Shown in pieces: positions 8,921 to 17,990 of a DNA stretch of 38,228 nucleotides (position 1 is the stretch's first letter; each line of letters opens with the position of its first letter). The notes under the pieces are model-generated. The model ran no database searches. It was not told the origin of the DNA and worked only from the letters and a program-made list of their open reading frames with translations. The stretch lies in the NCBI GenBank assembly GCA_905234595.1, contig CAJOID010000009.1, forward strand, positions 1 to 38,228, in the 5' to 3' direction. Position numbers and translations under genes: made by a program. The stretch comes from an uncultured Lachnospiraceae bacterium. Lineage in GTDB: Bacteria > Bacillota > Clostridia > Lachnospirales > Lachnospiraceae.

Positions 8921-11569
8921 ATGGAAAAGTTTACATCTAAGGAATTAAGAAAAGAATGGATAGATTTCTATGTTAAGAGAGGGCATGTCGATGTGGGCGC
9001 CGTTTCGCTCGTGTCGGACGGATCCACCGGCGCAATGTTTAACGTAGCCGGTATGCAGCCCATCATGCCTTATCTTCTCGGAAAGACGCATCCCTCCGGA
9101 ACCAGGCTCTGCAATGTTCAGGGATGTGTACGTACCAACGATATAGACGGAGTTGGTGACAAGAGTCATCTTACGTTTTTCGAGATGATGGGTTCATGGA
9201 GCCTCGGTGACTATTTCAAAAAAGAAAGATGCCAGTGGAGTTATGAGCTTCTGACCGAGGTATTCAAATTTGACAGGGATCATCTTGCAGCTACCGTTTT
9301 TGCGGGCGATGAGAATGCCCCCAGAGACGAGGAAGGTGCAAAGTACAGGATAGAATCAGGCTTCAAGCCCGAGAATGTATTCTTTTTGCCTGCTGAAGAC
9401 AACTGGTGGGGCCTTGAGTACGGTCCCTGCGGACCCGACTCGGAGATGTTCTATGTTTCGGATGCAGAGCCCTGCGGACCCGACTGCAGACCCGGATGTC
9501 ACTGCGGCAAGTATACCGAGATCGGTAACGACGTATTCATGCAGTACGACAAGCAGAAGGACGGAACACTTCTCCCGCTTGCCAAGAAAAACGTGGACAC
9601 CGGATGGGGACTTGAGAGAAACCTCGCTTTCTTAAACGGCATTGACGATGTTTATCTTACCGACCTGTTCACGGGCGTTATCGCACGCATCGAGGAGAAA
9701 TCCGGTATCAAATACGGATCGGATGAAAAGTCCACCAGATCCATGAGGATCATCGCAGATCATTTAAGGACCGGTGTCATGCTCATCGGTGACGAGGCAA
9801 AGCTTCTCCCTTCAAACGGCGGTCCCGGATATGTCTTAAGGAGACTCCTCCGGCGTGCCGTAAGACACGGACAGTCTCTTAATCTGTCTCTTGAGGATAT
9901 GCTCGATGTTGCAAGCGTCTACATCGATGATGTTTATTCGGACAGCTATCCGCTTCTTACCAAAAACAGGGATTTCATACTTAACGAGCTTAAGAAGGAG
10001 ATCGTTCGTTTTGAGGCGACTCTCGAAAACGGTATGAAGGAGTTTAGGAAGATCGCGGATGAGAAGAAATCTTCCGGATCAAAAGAGATCGACGGAAAGT
10101 CCGCTTTCTATCTATACGATACGTTCGGTTTCCCCTACGAGCTGACACTTGAAATGGCTGAAGAAGAGGGATTGAGCGTAAACGAAGCAGGTTTCAGAGA
10201 GTCAATGGATGCCCAGAAGAAGCTTGCCAGAGAGAATGCGAATTTCTCACAGAAGGCAGCCGAAAGTTCTGTTTTCGATACTCTCCCGGATGACGTTACG
10301 AGTACGTTTACCGGATATGAGACACTTGAGGATACCGGCAGGATCGTGGCCCTCGCTGACGGCGGGAAACTTACTGACAGCCTGACGGAGGGATCTGAGG
10401 GTACGGTCGTTACCGACAAGACGCCTTTCTATGCAACCATGGGCGGTCAGAAGGGCGATGTAGGTGTGATCACAACCGGCGTCGCCGAATTCGAAGTGTT
10501 CGATACGGTCAAACTCCCTAAGGGAAGAGTGGGCCATGTCGGAAAAGTCGTAAGCGGGACCGTAAAGACCGGTGATACGGCTACTCTCAAAGTAGATATA
10601 CAGACAAGACAGTCGACATGCCGTAACCATTCGGCTACGCATCTGCTTCAGGCAGCGCTGCAGGAGGTTCTGGGCAAAGATGTACATCAGCAGGGTTCAT
10701 ATCAGGATCCCGACAGGACCAGATTCGACTTCAGCTACGGTGAGGGAGTAAAACCCGATGAACTGAAGAAGATCCAGGCGATAGTGAATGCAAAGATAGC
10801 AGAGGATCTGCCGGTCACCACGGATGTGATGAGCATAGATGAGGCAAAGAAGTCAGGTGCCATGGCTCTCTTCGGAGAGAAGTACGGTGAATCCGTACGT
10901 GTCGTATCCATGGGTGACTTCTCAAAAGAATTGTGCGGCGGTACTCATGTATCGCACACAGGTGATATACGCAACTTCAAGATCGTATCAGAAGGCGGCG
11001 TGGCAGCAGGCGTCAGACGTATCGAAGCCATAACCGGCGATAACGTAAATGCATATTATGAGGAGCTTGAGAGCAGACTCGATGCCGCAGCAGCTGCAGC
11101 GAAGACCAATCCTTCCGATCTGGTTGCAAAGATCGAGTCCATGCAGAAGCAGATCAAAGAGCTGAGCTCCGAGATGGAATCACTTAAGTCCAAGGCTGTA
11201 AAAGAAGCACTCGGGGACGTCATGGATCAGGTTAAAGAGATAAAAGGCGTAAAACTCCTCGCGACCTCAGTAGACGGTGTGGATATGAACGGATTACGTG
11301 ACCTCGGTGACCAGCTTAAGAGTAAACTCGGTGAGGGTGTAGTCGTACTTGCATCCAATGCCGGCGGTAAGGTCAACCTCGTCGCCATGGCTACCGACGG
11401 TGCTATAGCTAAGGGAGCACATGCGGGTAATCTGATCAAAGCCATTGCTCCCAAGGTCGGCGGCGGCGGGGGCGGAAGACCCAATATGGCTCAGGCGGGC
11501 GGAAAGGATCCTGCGGGGATTAACGATGCTCTTGCCGAAGCAGAGACTGCGCTTGAAGGACAGTTATAG
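8921..11569 (+). CDS. alaS: Alanyl-tRNA synthetase
   Basis: This enzyme charges tRNA-Ala and hydrolyses mischarged Ser- and Gly-tRNA-Ala. Its 882 residues match the bacterial norm of about 875. The domains in order are the class II catalytic core with HLTFFEMMGSWSLGDYFKKE and the GGPGYVLRRLLRRAVRHG segment, then the editing domain with the metal-binding RNHSATHLLQAAL and CGGTHVSHTGDI motifs. A coiled coil at about 725-765 follows, and last the C-Ala domain ending in a glycine-rich GGGGGGRPNMAQAGG stretch. The ribosome site is AAGGGAA. The structured RNA upstream may regulate it. PlsC follows after 3 nt. Confidence 0.97.
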   Translation: MEKFTSKELRKEWIDFYVKRGHVDVGAVSLVSDGSTGAMFNVAGMQPIMPYLLGKTHPSGTRLCNVQGCVRTNDIDGVGDKSHLTFFEMMGSWSLGDYFKKERCQWSYELLTEVFKFDRDHLAATVFAGDENAPRDEEGAKYRIESGFKPENVFFLPAEDNWWGLEYGPCGPDSEMFYVSDAEPCGPDCRPGCHCGKYTEIGNDVFMQYDKQKDGTLLPLAKKNVDTGWGLERNLAFLNGIDDVYLTDLFTGVIARIEEKSGIKYGSDEKSTRSMRIIADHLRTGVMLIGDEAKLLPSNGGPGYVLRRLLRRAVRHGQSLNLSLEDMLDVASVYIDDVYSDSYPLLTKNRDFILNELKKEIVRFEATLENGMKEFRKIADEKKSSGSKEIDGKSAFYLYDTFGFPYELTLEMAEEEGLSVNEAGFRESMDAQKKLARENANFSQKAAESSVFDTLPDDVTSTFTGYETLEDTGRIVALADGGKLTDSLTEGSEGTVVTDKTPFYATMGGQKGDVGVITTGVAEFEVFDTVKLPKGRVGHVGKVVSGTVKTGDTATLKVDIQTRQSTCRNHSATHLLQAALQEVLGKDVHQQGSYQDPDRTRFDFSYGEGVKPDELKKIQAIVNAKIAEDLPVTTDVMSIDEAKKSGAMALFGEKYGESVRVVSMGDFSKELCGGTHVSHTGDIRNFKIVSEGGVAAGVRRIEAITGDNVNAYYEELESRLDAAAAAAKTNPSDLVAKIESMQKQIKELSSEMESLKSKAVKEALGDVMDQVKEIKGVKLLATSVDGVDMNGLRDLGDQLKSKLGEGVVVLASNAGGKVNLVAMATDGAIAKGAHAGNLIKAIAPKVGGGGGGRPNMAQAGGKDPAGINDALAEAETALEGQL

Positions 11570-11572
11570 ATC

Positions 11573-12337
11573 ATGCCTAAGATCAAGGACTTGAGATTCA
11601 GTGTGCCGATAGCCGTGATGCTGCCCTGGATATTCTGTTATTCCAAGGTCAGGACACGCTATATGATGAATCATCCCGATAAGTACTCCATACAGGACCG
11701 TTATGATTTCGGAATGAGAGTAATAGATCATATAGCAAAACATGCAAGGGTTACAACACTGGTTACCGGGCGGGAGAATGTTCCGACCGGTGAGACCGTT
11801 GTTTTTTACTCCAATCACCAGGGTAAGTATGACGCTCTCGGTATACTTCGCAACATGGACAATATTCCCTGTGCTCCGTTATGGGAAATGAAGGCTGCCG
11901 ACCGCTTACTGGCTCATGAGATGGCCTATCTGGTCAATGCCGTGCTCATAGATCTGGAGAGCCTGAAGGGAAAGGCCAAAGGTATAGTCGACGCGATAGA
12001 ACAGATCAAAGCGGGCGGGAATATGCTCATTTTCCCGGAAGGAAAGACCGATCCCGATAAGGGCAATGCACTCGGAGAATTTCAGGCAGGATGCTTCGCG
12101 TGCAGCTTAAAGACGCATACTACCATGGTGCCTGTCGCAATCTATGATTCATACAAGGCCATGAACGGAAACAATATATTTGACCGTGTCAGGGTGCAGA
12201 TCCATTTTCTGGATCCCATCAGGTATGATGAATACAAGGATATGAACAAACAGGAGATAGCCGACCTGATCAAAGGACGCATAGCAGAGAAACTTGAGGA
12301 GATCGAATTCGGCACTGAAAGGATTAGTGAAGAATGA
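11573..12337 (+). CDS. PlsC-type 1-acyl-sn-glycerol-3-phosphate acyltransferase
   Basis: This 254-residue membrane-associated enzyme would acylate lysophosphatidic acid in phospholipid synthesis. The catalytic NHxxxxD motif appears as YSNHQGKYDALG at about residue 82. The FPEGKT segment of motif III lies near 155, and VPVAIYDSYKAM matches motif IV. One hydrophobic segment near the N-terminus (VPIAVMLPWIFCYSK) may anchor it. Other acceptors are possible within the family. It starts 3 nt after alaS and overlaps the next gene by 4 nt, so it is part of a coupled transcription unit. Confidence 0.85.
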   Translation: MPKIKDLRFSVPIAVMLPWIFCYSKVRTRYMMNHPDKYSIQDRYDFGMRVIDHIAKHARVTTLVTGRENVPTGETVVFYSNHQGKYDALGILRNMDNIPCAPLWEMKAADRLLAHEMAYLVNAVLIDLESLKGKAKGIVDAIEQIKAGGNMLIFPEGKTDPDKGNALGEFQAGCFACSLKTHTTMVPVAIYDSYKAMNGNNIFDRVRVQIHFLDPIRYDEYKDMNKQEIADLIKGRIAEKLEEIEFGTERISEE

Positions 12338-13695
12338 AATTAACTACCAAATATCTGCTGATGATATGCTCCGTGGTATTTGCAGTCAATCTCGTGATGG
12401 GATTCGTCATCGCGCAACAGTCCAAAGAAACGCTCGCAACCCAGATAAATGCCAGGATGCTGAATGTGGCCAATACGGCGGCGGCATCGATAGACGGTGA
12501 TATGTTAAAAGCCGTAACGGCTGACGATAAAGCTGCCGGCAGTGAGAGTTATAAGGAGATCATGGATACCCTGACTCTCTATCTGGAGAATTCGGATGTG
12601 ACCTATATCTATACCATACAGGATATGGGAAACGATAAGTTTGCATTTATCATCGATTCCGACCCGGTGAATCCGGGTGAATTCGGTGAAGAGGTAGTGA
12701 CCACGGAGGCGCTGATCGATGCGGCCAAAGGTACACCGGGAGTCGATCAGGAGCCTTTCACCGACAGCTGGGGCCGGTTCTACAGTTCTTACAGTCCCGT
12801 GTTTGATTCCGATGGCAAGGTGGCAGGTATCATAGGAGCAGACTTCGATGCTCTGTGGCTGGAGACTCAGATACGCAAGCAGTATATGCTGATCCTGATC
12901 ATCGCCATGGCAGCCGTTATCATCGGTGCGGTCCTGGTCATCATAGTATCATCCAAGACCACAGGCAGGTTCCAGGCACTGTATGATGAACTCTCTTCGC
13001 TTACCGAAGATGTGGAGGAGCTGAATACCGAGATAGTGAATAATCCGGACTATAAGGGCCTTGTCGAAGATGCAGGTGTGGAGAATATTCCCGCGGATAC
13101 AACTCCCACGAAAGCTAAGGATGTTACGGAGGATGCCGTAGGAGCTCTGTCCGACAAACTGAAGAGCATGCATGACAGTATGAATCAGTATCTGTCGATC
13201 GTCCGCAGGCAGGCATATGCCGATTCCCTGACGGGACTCGGTAACAGGGCAGCCTACAGTAACGCGGTTAAGAGGCTTAACATGTCGATCTCACAGGGGA
13301 TCGCATCTTTCTCGGTGATCATCATCGATATAGACAATCTCAAGTCCATCATCGACGAGCATGGACATGAGTATGTGGATAAGGTCATATATGATATGGC
13401 AGGCCTCCTGAAAAAGTCATATGGCGCCGAGCATCTGTACAGGATCAACGATGACAGCTTCATGGTCATCACCGACAGCATGACGCTCAAGCGTATAGAA
13501 GAGATCAACAGATCCTTTGATGAAGATCTGGCTGAGTATAATGCGGGACCTGATGGTGTGAGAGTAACAGTCTCCAAGGGTGCGGCGGTATACCGTCCGG
13601 GATTCGATTCCGAGTACCGCGAGATATTCAAGCGTGCAGACGGTGAACTCTCTGCTGCCAGGCAGGCAGGACAGGAACAGGAAGAGAAATCATGA
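12334..13695 (+). CDS. Membrane sensor with degenerate GGDEF domain
   Basis: The 453-residue protein has two transmembrane segments (about 5-27 and 184-206). They flank an extracellular Cache-like sensory domain at 28-183 that ends with [20 protein letters not shown]. An Asp/Glu-rich linker leads to a C-terminal GGDEF domain (about 290-445). The domain keeps DSLTGLGNR and [14 protein letters not shown]. The active-site motif, normally GGDEF, reads NDDSF (residues 372-376), and no inhibitory RxxD site is seen. It is therefore probably not an active diguanylate cyclase and may instead bind GTP, c-di-GMP or a partner. It overlaps both neighbours by 4 nt. Confidence 0.85.
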   Translation: MKLTTKYLLMICSVVFAVNLVMGFVIAQQSKETLATQINARMLNVANTAAASIDGDMLKAVTADDKAAGSESYKEIMDTLTLYLENSDVTYIYTIQDMGNDKFAFIIDSDPVNPGEFGEEVVTTEALIDAAKGTPGVDQEPFTDSWGRFYSSYSPVFDSDGKVAGIIGADFDALWLETQIRKQYMLILIIAMAAVIIGAVLVIIVSSKTTGRFQALYDELSSLTEDVEELNTEIVNNPDYKGLVEDAGVENIPADTTPTKAKDVTEDAVGALSDKLKSMHDSMNQYLSIVRRQAYADSLTGLGNRAAYSNAVKRLNMSISQGIASFSVIIIDIDNLKSIIDEHGHEYVDKVIYDMAGLLKKSYGAEHLYRINDDSFMVITDSMTLKRIEEINRSFDEDLAEYNAGPDGVRVTVSKGAAVYRPGFDSEYREIFKRADGELSAARQAGQEQEEKS

Positions 13696-14477
13696 GATCA
13701 TTTAAAATGGATTCACACAGAACAGGGGGCAGGATAGCGGCTGCCTTGCTGTGTATCATGATGGCGAGCTGCCTGACAGGCGCGAAGACTCCCGAGTCAA
13801 CGGATAATGCGCAGACAGGAATACTGACCGAAGCGGATGCCACCGTGAGCAACGGACATCTCGTAGCCATAGATGCCGGCCACCAGGCCAAAGGGAATTA
13901 CGAGAAAGAGCCTGTGGGCCCCGGAGCGACAGAGATGAAAGCCAAGGTGGCCGGGGGGACCAAAGGCGTATCAAGCGGACTGGCCGAGTATGAGCTTACT
14001 CTGGCCGTATCGCTTAAACTGCGCGATGAGCTGAAGGCCAGAGGATATGATGTTCTGATGATCCGTGAGACCAATGATGTGAACATCTCGAATGCCGAAC
14101 GTGCAGGGATGGCAAATGATGCCGGTGCGGATGTATTTGTGCGCATACATGCAAACGGTGCGGCGAGTTCCAAGGCAAACGGCATGATGACGATATGCCA
14201 GACAGCTTCGAACCCGTATAATTCTTCATATTACGAAGCCAGTAAGAAACTGGCCGTGAATGTGCTGGATTCGATGGTGGCAGCCACGGGCGCAAAGCGT
14301 GAACGTGTGTGGGAGACCGATACGATGACAGGTATCAACTGGTGTCAGACTCCCGTGACCATCATAGAGATGGGATATATGACCAATGCAAAAGAAGATG
14401 CACTGATGGCGACCGATGATTATCAGTTGAAGATAGTGAAGGGTATCGCAGACGGAATAGACACGTATTTTAAATAA
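13692..14477 (+). CDS. N-acetylmuramoyl-L-alanine amidase (Amidase_3), probable lipoprotein
   Basis: This 261-residue secreted enzyme would cleave the bond between N-acetylmuramic acid and L-alanine in peptidoglycan. A signal peptide ends in MASC (Cys27), a slightly non-standard lipobox. The zinc-dependent Amidase_3 fold spans about 55-260. Metal ligands are visible as His64 in DAGHQ, a Glu in [10 protein letters not shown] and His153 in RIHANG, and Glu226 in IEMGYMTN is the likely catalytic base. A loop [20 protein letters not shown] follows the first motif. It overlaps the preceding GGDEF-like gene by 4 nt. Downstream lies the zinc-regulator promoter region with no clear terminator. Confidence 0.88.
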   Translation: MRSFKMDSHRTGGRIAAALLCIMMASCLTGAKTPESTDNAQTGILTEADATVSNGHLVAIDAGHQAKGNYEKEPVGPGATEMKAKVAGGTKGVSSGLAEYELTLAVSLKLRDELKARGYDVLMIRETNDVNISNAERAGMANDAGADVFVRIHANGAASSKANGMMTICQTASNPYNSSYYEASKKLAVNVLDSMVAATGAKRERVWETDTMTGINWCQTPVTIIEMGYMTNAKEDALMATDDYQLKIVKGIADGIDTYFK

Positions 14478-14529
14478 ATATCCGGTTAAACAGGCATTCA
14501 CAGAATATCTGCTGCGTCAGGATAAAAAT

Positions 14530-14596
14530 GAAAATGATTTTCGTTTTTATATTGACGCAGTTTTTTTATGTGCTTATAATTGAGAATGGTTTTCAA
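14530..14596 (+). promoter_or_regulatory. Fur/Zur-type promoter with two operator-like palindromes
   Basis: A near-consensus promoter, TTGACG at 14552-14557 and TATAAT at 14575-14580 with 17-nt spacing, is bracketed by two palindromes. GAAAATGATTTTC (14530-14542, perfect 6-1-6) lies just upstream of the -35. TTGAGAATGGTTTTCAA (14580-14596, imperfect) covers the expected transcription start. Their sequence style is that of Fur-family boxes, and the first gene is a Fur-family regulator, so metal-dependent autorepression of the regulator-znu unit is likely. Confidence 0.75.
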
Positions 14597-14634
14597 ATTC
14601 ATGATTATTGCATAGAGAGCACCGGGGACCGATC

Positions 14635-15060
14635 ATGGCAGAACGATCAAAATACAATACCAAACACAGCGACCGTATACTTAAGTATCTTGAGGGATTG
14701 AGCGGGGTTCATATCACAGCATCCGACGTATGCGATCATTTCAGAGATCAGGGTGAAACCATCGGACAGTCCACCGTGTACAGGCAGCTGGAACGTCTTG
14801 TGGATGAGGGTGTACTGAATAAGTACAATATCGACAGCAATTCGCCGGCTTGCTTTGAATATACCGGACACGGATCTCATTCAGACGGAGAAGTGTGTTT
14901 TCACTGCAAGTGTGAGAAATGCGGACGCGTGATCCACCTGCACTGTGATGAGATAAAAGAACTTAAAGACCATATGATGGCTGAGCATCACTTCATGCTG
15001 GACCCGGTAAGGACTGTTTATTACGGCATATGTGAGGAGTGTATCACCGGTAATACATGA
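14635..15060 (+). CDS. Fur-family metal-responsive repressor, probably Zur
   Basis: This regulator of about 141 residues has an N-terminal winged helix (DRILKYLEGL ... TIGQSTVYRQLERLVDEGVL) and a C-terminal metal-binding dimer domain. It has two Cys pairs, CEKC and CEEC, for structural zinc and several histidines (GHGSHSDGEVCFHC, IHLHC). The zinc-transport genes directly downstream make Zur the best guess, but Fur or PerR cannot be excluded from sequence. I place the start at the ATG at 14635, which has GGGGA 6 nt upstream. An in-frame TTG at 14608 lacks a ribosome site. Two Fur-type boxes at its promoter imply autoregulation. Confidence 0.88.
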   Translation: MAERSKYNTKHSDRILKYLEGLSGVHITASDVCDHFRDQGETIGQSTVYRQLERLVDEGVLNKYNIDSNSPACFEYTGHGSHSDGEVCFHCKCEKCGRVIHLHCDEIKELKDHMMAEHHFMLDPVRTVYYGICEECITGNT

Positions 15061-15112
15061 TCATGGGTGCTGTGCGGAGACGCAGTAAGTGAACTGACAG
15101 GAGATAAGTGTT

Positions 15113-16129
15113 TTGAAAAGGATCGTAAAGCGGGGCCTGACACTGTGCATGCTGCTGTTTATGCTGACAGCATGCGTGGGAGGTTCCCCTGACATAAATA
15201 CGGATGTACCGGGCGCCGCTACAACCGGAAGTGACGGATTAACCATAGTGGCAACGATCTTCCCGGAGTATGACTGGGTCATGAATATCATGGGTGACCG
15301 TGCACAGAGTGCGGATATTACACTTCTTATGGATAATGGTGTGGATATGCACAGTTTCCAGCCTACGGCAGGAGATATCCTGAAGATATCATCCTGTGAT
15401 CTGTTCATCTATGTGGGCGGTGAGTCCGATGAGTGGGTTGAGGATGCTCTTGCCGAGGCTGTTAATAAGGATATGGTTGTCGTCAACCTGATGGATGTCC
15501 TGGGTGACAGGGTTAAGGAAGAGGAAACCGTGGAAGGCATGGAAACCGAAGATGATCACGATGATAAGTCCAGCGGTGAAGAGACAGGCCCTGAAAATGA
15601 TGAGCATGTATGGCTATCACTTAGAAATGCAGAGGTTTTGTGTGACTCCATAACAGATGCATTATGCACCGTGGACTCCGAAGAAACGGATACATACAGA
15701 GCAAATAATGATAAGTATCAGGCTTCCCTTAAATCTCTTGACGATGACTACAGCAAAGCAGTGGATGAATCTCCGGTCAGGACTTTATTGTTCGGTGACC
15801 GTTTTCCGTTCAGATATATGACCGATGATTATGCACTGGACTATTATGCAGCTTTTGCGGGATGCTCCGCTGAGACGGAAGCCAGCTTCGAGACAGTTAT
15901 ATTCCTGGCGAATAAGGTCGACGAACTTGGACTGGATGCGGTCATGACAATAGACGGAAGCGATGGGAAAGTGGCCCGTACCATCATTGATAACACATCC
16001 ACCCGTGATCAGGAGATCCTTATGCTTAACTCAATGCAGGGCGTGACAGCACAGGACATTGATTCGGGAACGACATACCTGTCTGTAATGAGATCCAATC
16101 TGGAAGTATTGGAGGAAGCACTTAAATGA
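15113..16129 (+). CDS. znuA: Zinc ABC transporter substrate-binding lipoprotein (ZnuA/AdcA type)
   Basis: This 338-residue extracellular lipoprotein would capture Zn2+ (or Mn2+) for the importer. The signal peptide ends in LTAC (Cys21). Metal-binding features of cluster A-I proteins are visible: His80 in DMHSFQP, then an acidic, metal-loop-like stretch at about 135-163 with one His, then His165 in DEHVWLS. Where many ZnuA proteins have a third His the sequence reads FGDRFPFRYMTDDYALDYY, with Asp in its place. The start is TTG at 15113 with AGGAG 9 nt upstream; no ATG or GTG fits. It overlaps znuC by 4 nt. Confidence 0.9.
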   Translation: MKRIVKRGLTLCMLLFMLTACVGGSPDINTDVPGAATTGSDGLTIVATIFPEYDWVMNIMGDRAQSADITLLMDNGVDMHSFQPTAGDILKISSCDLFIYVGGESDEWVEDALAEAVNKDMVVVNLMDVLGDRVKEEETVEGMETEDDHDDKSSGEETGPENDEHVWLSLRNAEVLCDSITDALCTVDSEETDTYRANNDKYQASLKSLDDDYSKAVDESPVRTLLFGDRFPFRYMTDDYALDYYAAFAGCSAETEASFETVIFLANKVDELGLDAVMTIDGSDGKVARTIIDNTSTRDQEILMLNSMQGVTAQDIDSGTTYLSVMRSNLEVLEEALK

Positions 16130-16848
16130 GCCTTATCCGAGTTGAAAATCTGGCTGTCGGGTATGAAGGCATAGCCATAGAAAAGAATATAAACTTCAAG
16201 GTAGATCCGGGTGACTATCTGTGTATAGTCGGAGAGAACGGTTCGGGCAAGACTACGCTCATGAAGACACTGCTCAATCTGCAGAAACCGCTGAGCGGAG
16301 AGATCATATACGGTGACGGACTTAAGTCTGACGAGATAGGATATCTGCCTCAACAGACAGTGGTACAGAAGGACTTTCCCGCATCGGTCAGAGAGATAGT
16401 CCTGTCAGGATGTCAGGCCAGATGTGGAAGGAGACCTTTTTACAACCGGGAGGAGAAGCATCTCGCCGATTCCAATATGGAACGCATGGGGATTTCTGAT
16501 CTGGGCAGACGATGCTACCGGGAGCTTTCCGGTGGGCAGCAGCAGAGAGTATTGCTTGCCAGAGCTTTGTGCGCGACGGAGAAACTGCTGTTGCTTGATG
16601 AACCCGTGTCAGGACTCGACCCGAAGGTTACCGCGGAGATGTACGAGCTGATCGCCGGCCTCAACAGATCAGGCGTGACGATCATCATGATCTCCCATGA
16701 TATACAGGCAGCCGTACGTTATGCCAGTCATATACTGCACATAGGAGATGTTTTTTTCTTCGGAAGCAGGGACGAGTATGTGGCTTCCGGTATCGGCAGG
16801 GATTTCCTGGCTGAAATGACCGAAAAGGAGATGAGCGGTGATGAGTGA
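16126..16848 (+). CDS. znuC: Zinc ABC transporter ATP-binding protein
   Basis: This 240-residue cytoplasmic ATPase powers the zinc importer. It shows Walker A GENGSGKTT, the Q-loop region GYLPQQTVVQKDFP, the ABC signature LSGGQQQRVLLARAL, Walker B LLLLDEPVSGLD and the switch His in MISHD. The size fits the short metal-type ATPases without a C-terminal regulatory domain. It overlaps znuA by 4 nt and the permease gene by 11 nt, so the three genes form a coupled set. Confidence 0.93.
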   Translation: MSLIRVENLAVGYEGIAIEKNINFKVDPGDYLCIVGENGSGKTTLMKTLLNLQKPLSGEIIYGDGLKSDEIGYLPQQTVVQKDFPASVREIVLSGCQARCGRRPFYNREEKHLADSNMERMGISDLGRRCYRELSGGQQQRVLLARALCATEKLLLLDEPVSGLDPKVTAEMYELIAGLNRSGVTIIMISHDIQAAVRYASHILHIGDVFFFGSRDEYVASGIGRDFLAEMTEKEMSGDE

Positions 16849-17677
16849 TCTGATTGAATACCTGTCATATCCTTTTGTAAGATATGCACTGATAGTAGGC
16901 ATACTGATATCTCTGTGTGCGTCTCTCCTCGGAGTCACGCTTGTGCTTAAGAGATTTTCATTTATCGGAGACGGGCTGTCGCATGTGGCATTCGGAGCGA
17001 TCGCTATAGCTTCGGTGCTCGGTTTGACGGATAACACTCTGCTGGTGCTTCCGGTCACCGTGATAAGTGCCATACTTCTGTTAAAGACCGGACAGAATAC
17101 GAAGATCAAGGGCGATGCGGCCATAGCCATGATCTCTGTAGGAGCGATGGCGTTCGGCTATCTGATCATGAACTTATTCTCCACATCCACCAATCTGACG
17201 GGAGATGTATGCAGTACACTGTTCGGCTCCACGTCAATACTGACTATCACCACATCTGAGGTGTGGATATGCCTTATACTGTCTGTTATAGTTATTACTT
17301 CATTTGTGATCTTTTATAACAAGATATTTGCAGTTACGTTTGATGAGAACTTCTCCAAGGCGACAGGAGTCAACGCAGACTTCTACAATCTGTGTATAGC
17401 GGTGATCATAGCGGTGATCATAGTATTGGCGATGAACCTGGTGGGATCGCTTCTGATATCCGCCCTGGTCATATTCCCCGCACTTTCGGCCATGCGGCTG
17501 TTTAAGAGTTTCAGAGGAGTGATCATATGCTCAGCGGTGATCTCAGTCATATGTGCGCTGGCCGGCATGATCATATCTATTCTGGCAGGTACACCGGTCG
17601 GATCTACGATAGTGGCGGTGGATGTAGCGGGATTTGCGCTGTGTTCACTTGGAGGAAGACTTTTCGGTCACGCCTGA
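16838..17677 (+). CDS. znuB: Zinc ABC transporter permease
   Basis: This 279-residue membrane protein of the ABC-3 family has about eight to nine hydrophobic helices and forms the channel of the zinc importer. Family features include RFSFIGDGLSHVAFGAIAIA near residue 35 and LVGSLLISALVIFPALSA at about 210, followed by the ATPase-contact region. It overlaps znuC by 11 nt. Its 3' end overlaps by 10 nt the end of the convergent minus-strand gene, with no terminator between them. Confidence 0.92.
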   Translation: MMSDLIEYLSYPFVRYALIVGILISLCASLLGVTLVLKRFSFIGDGLSHVAFGAIAIASVLGLTDNTLLVLPVTVISAILLLKTGQNTKIKGDAAIAMISVGAMAFGYLIMNLFSTSTNLTGDVCSTLFGSTSILTITTSEVWICLILSVIVITSFVIFYNKIFAVTFDENFSKATGVNADFYNLCIAVIIAVIIVLAMNLVGSLLISALVIFPALSAMRLFKSFRGVIICSAVISVICALAGMIISILAGTPVGSTIVAVDVAGFALCSLGGRLFGHA

Positions 17678-17979
17678 CGGCGGAGAGCCGCTCTTACGCT
17701 TCCCTTCGGATCCGTGATCAGAAGTCTGACGATCCAGATCACCAGTCCGAGAGCTACCACTGCAAGTCCGAGGAAAGCATCATTGAGCATGTCCTCAGCG
17801 GCGGGAGTGAAGTACTCAGCCTTCAGTTCTGCAAATTCAAAAATCGCATCCACGAACCACATGATCGATGCACCCCAGTACATGAATACGAGAATACCCA
17901 GCTGCAGGGTATCGTCTTTTCTGGTGTACCATTTATAAGTAGCAATGATAGCGGCGAATACAGTGATGAGTAGTGTCAT
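17668..17979 (-). CDS. Small conserved-type membrane protein, unknown function
   Basis: This 103-residue protein has three hydrophobic segments (about 1-14, 27-43 and 70-88) and a short acidic loop with FTPAAEDMLND between the second and third. It follows the 131-residue membrane protein on the same strand after 11 nt, so the two are probably cotranscribed and may interact. I recall pairs like this in other Clostridia annotated only as hypothetical; that is recollection, not a search. Convergent overlap with znuB gives no functional link. Role unknown. Confidence 0.8.
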   Translation of the reverse strand: MTLLITVFAAIIATYKWYTRKDDTLQLGILVFMYWGASIMWFVDAIFEFAELKAEYFTPAAEDMLNDAFLGLAVVALGLVIWIVRLLITDPKGSVRAALRRQA

Positions 17980-17990
17980 ATCAGTTCACC

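Noticed and set aside
17678-17700. Terminator between znuB and the convergent gene
   Set aside because: Only a 4-bp GCGG/CCGC hairpin is present and no T tract on either strand.
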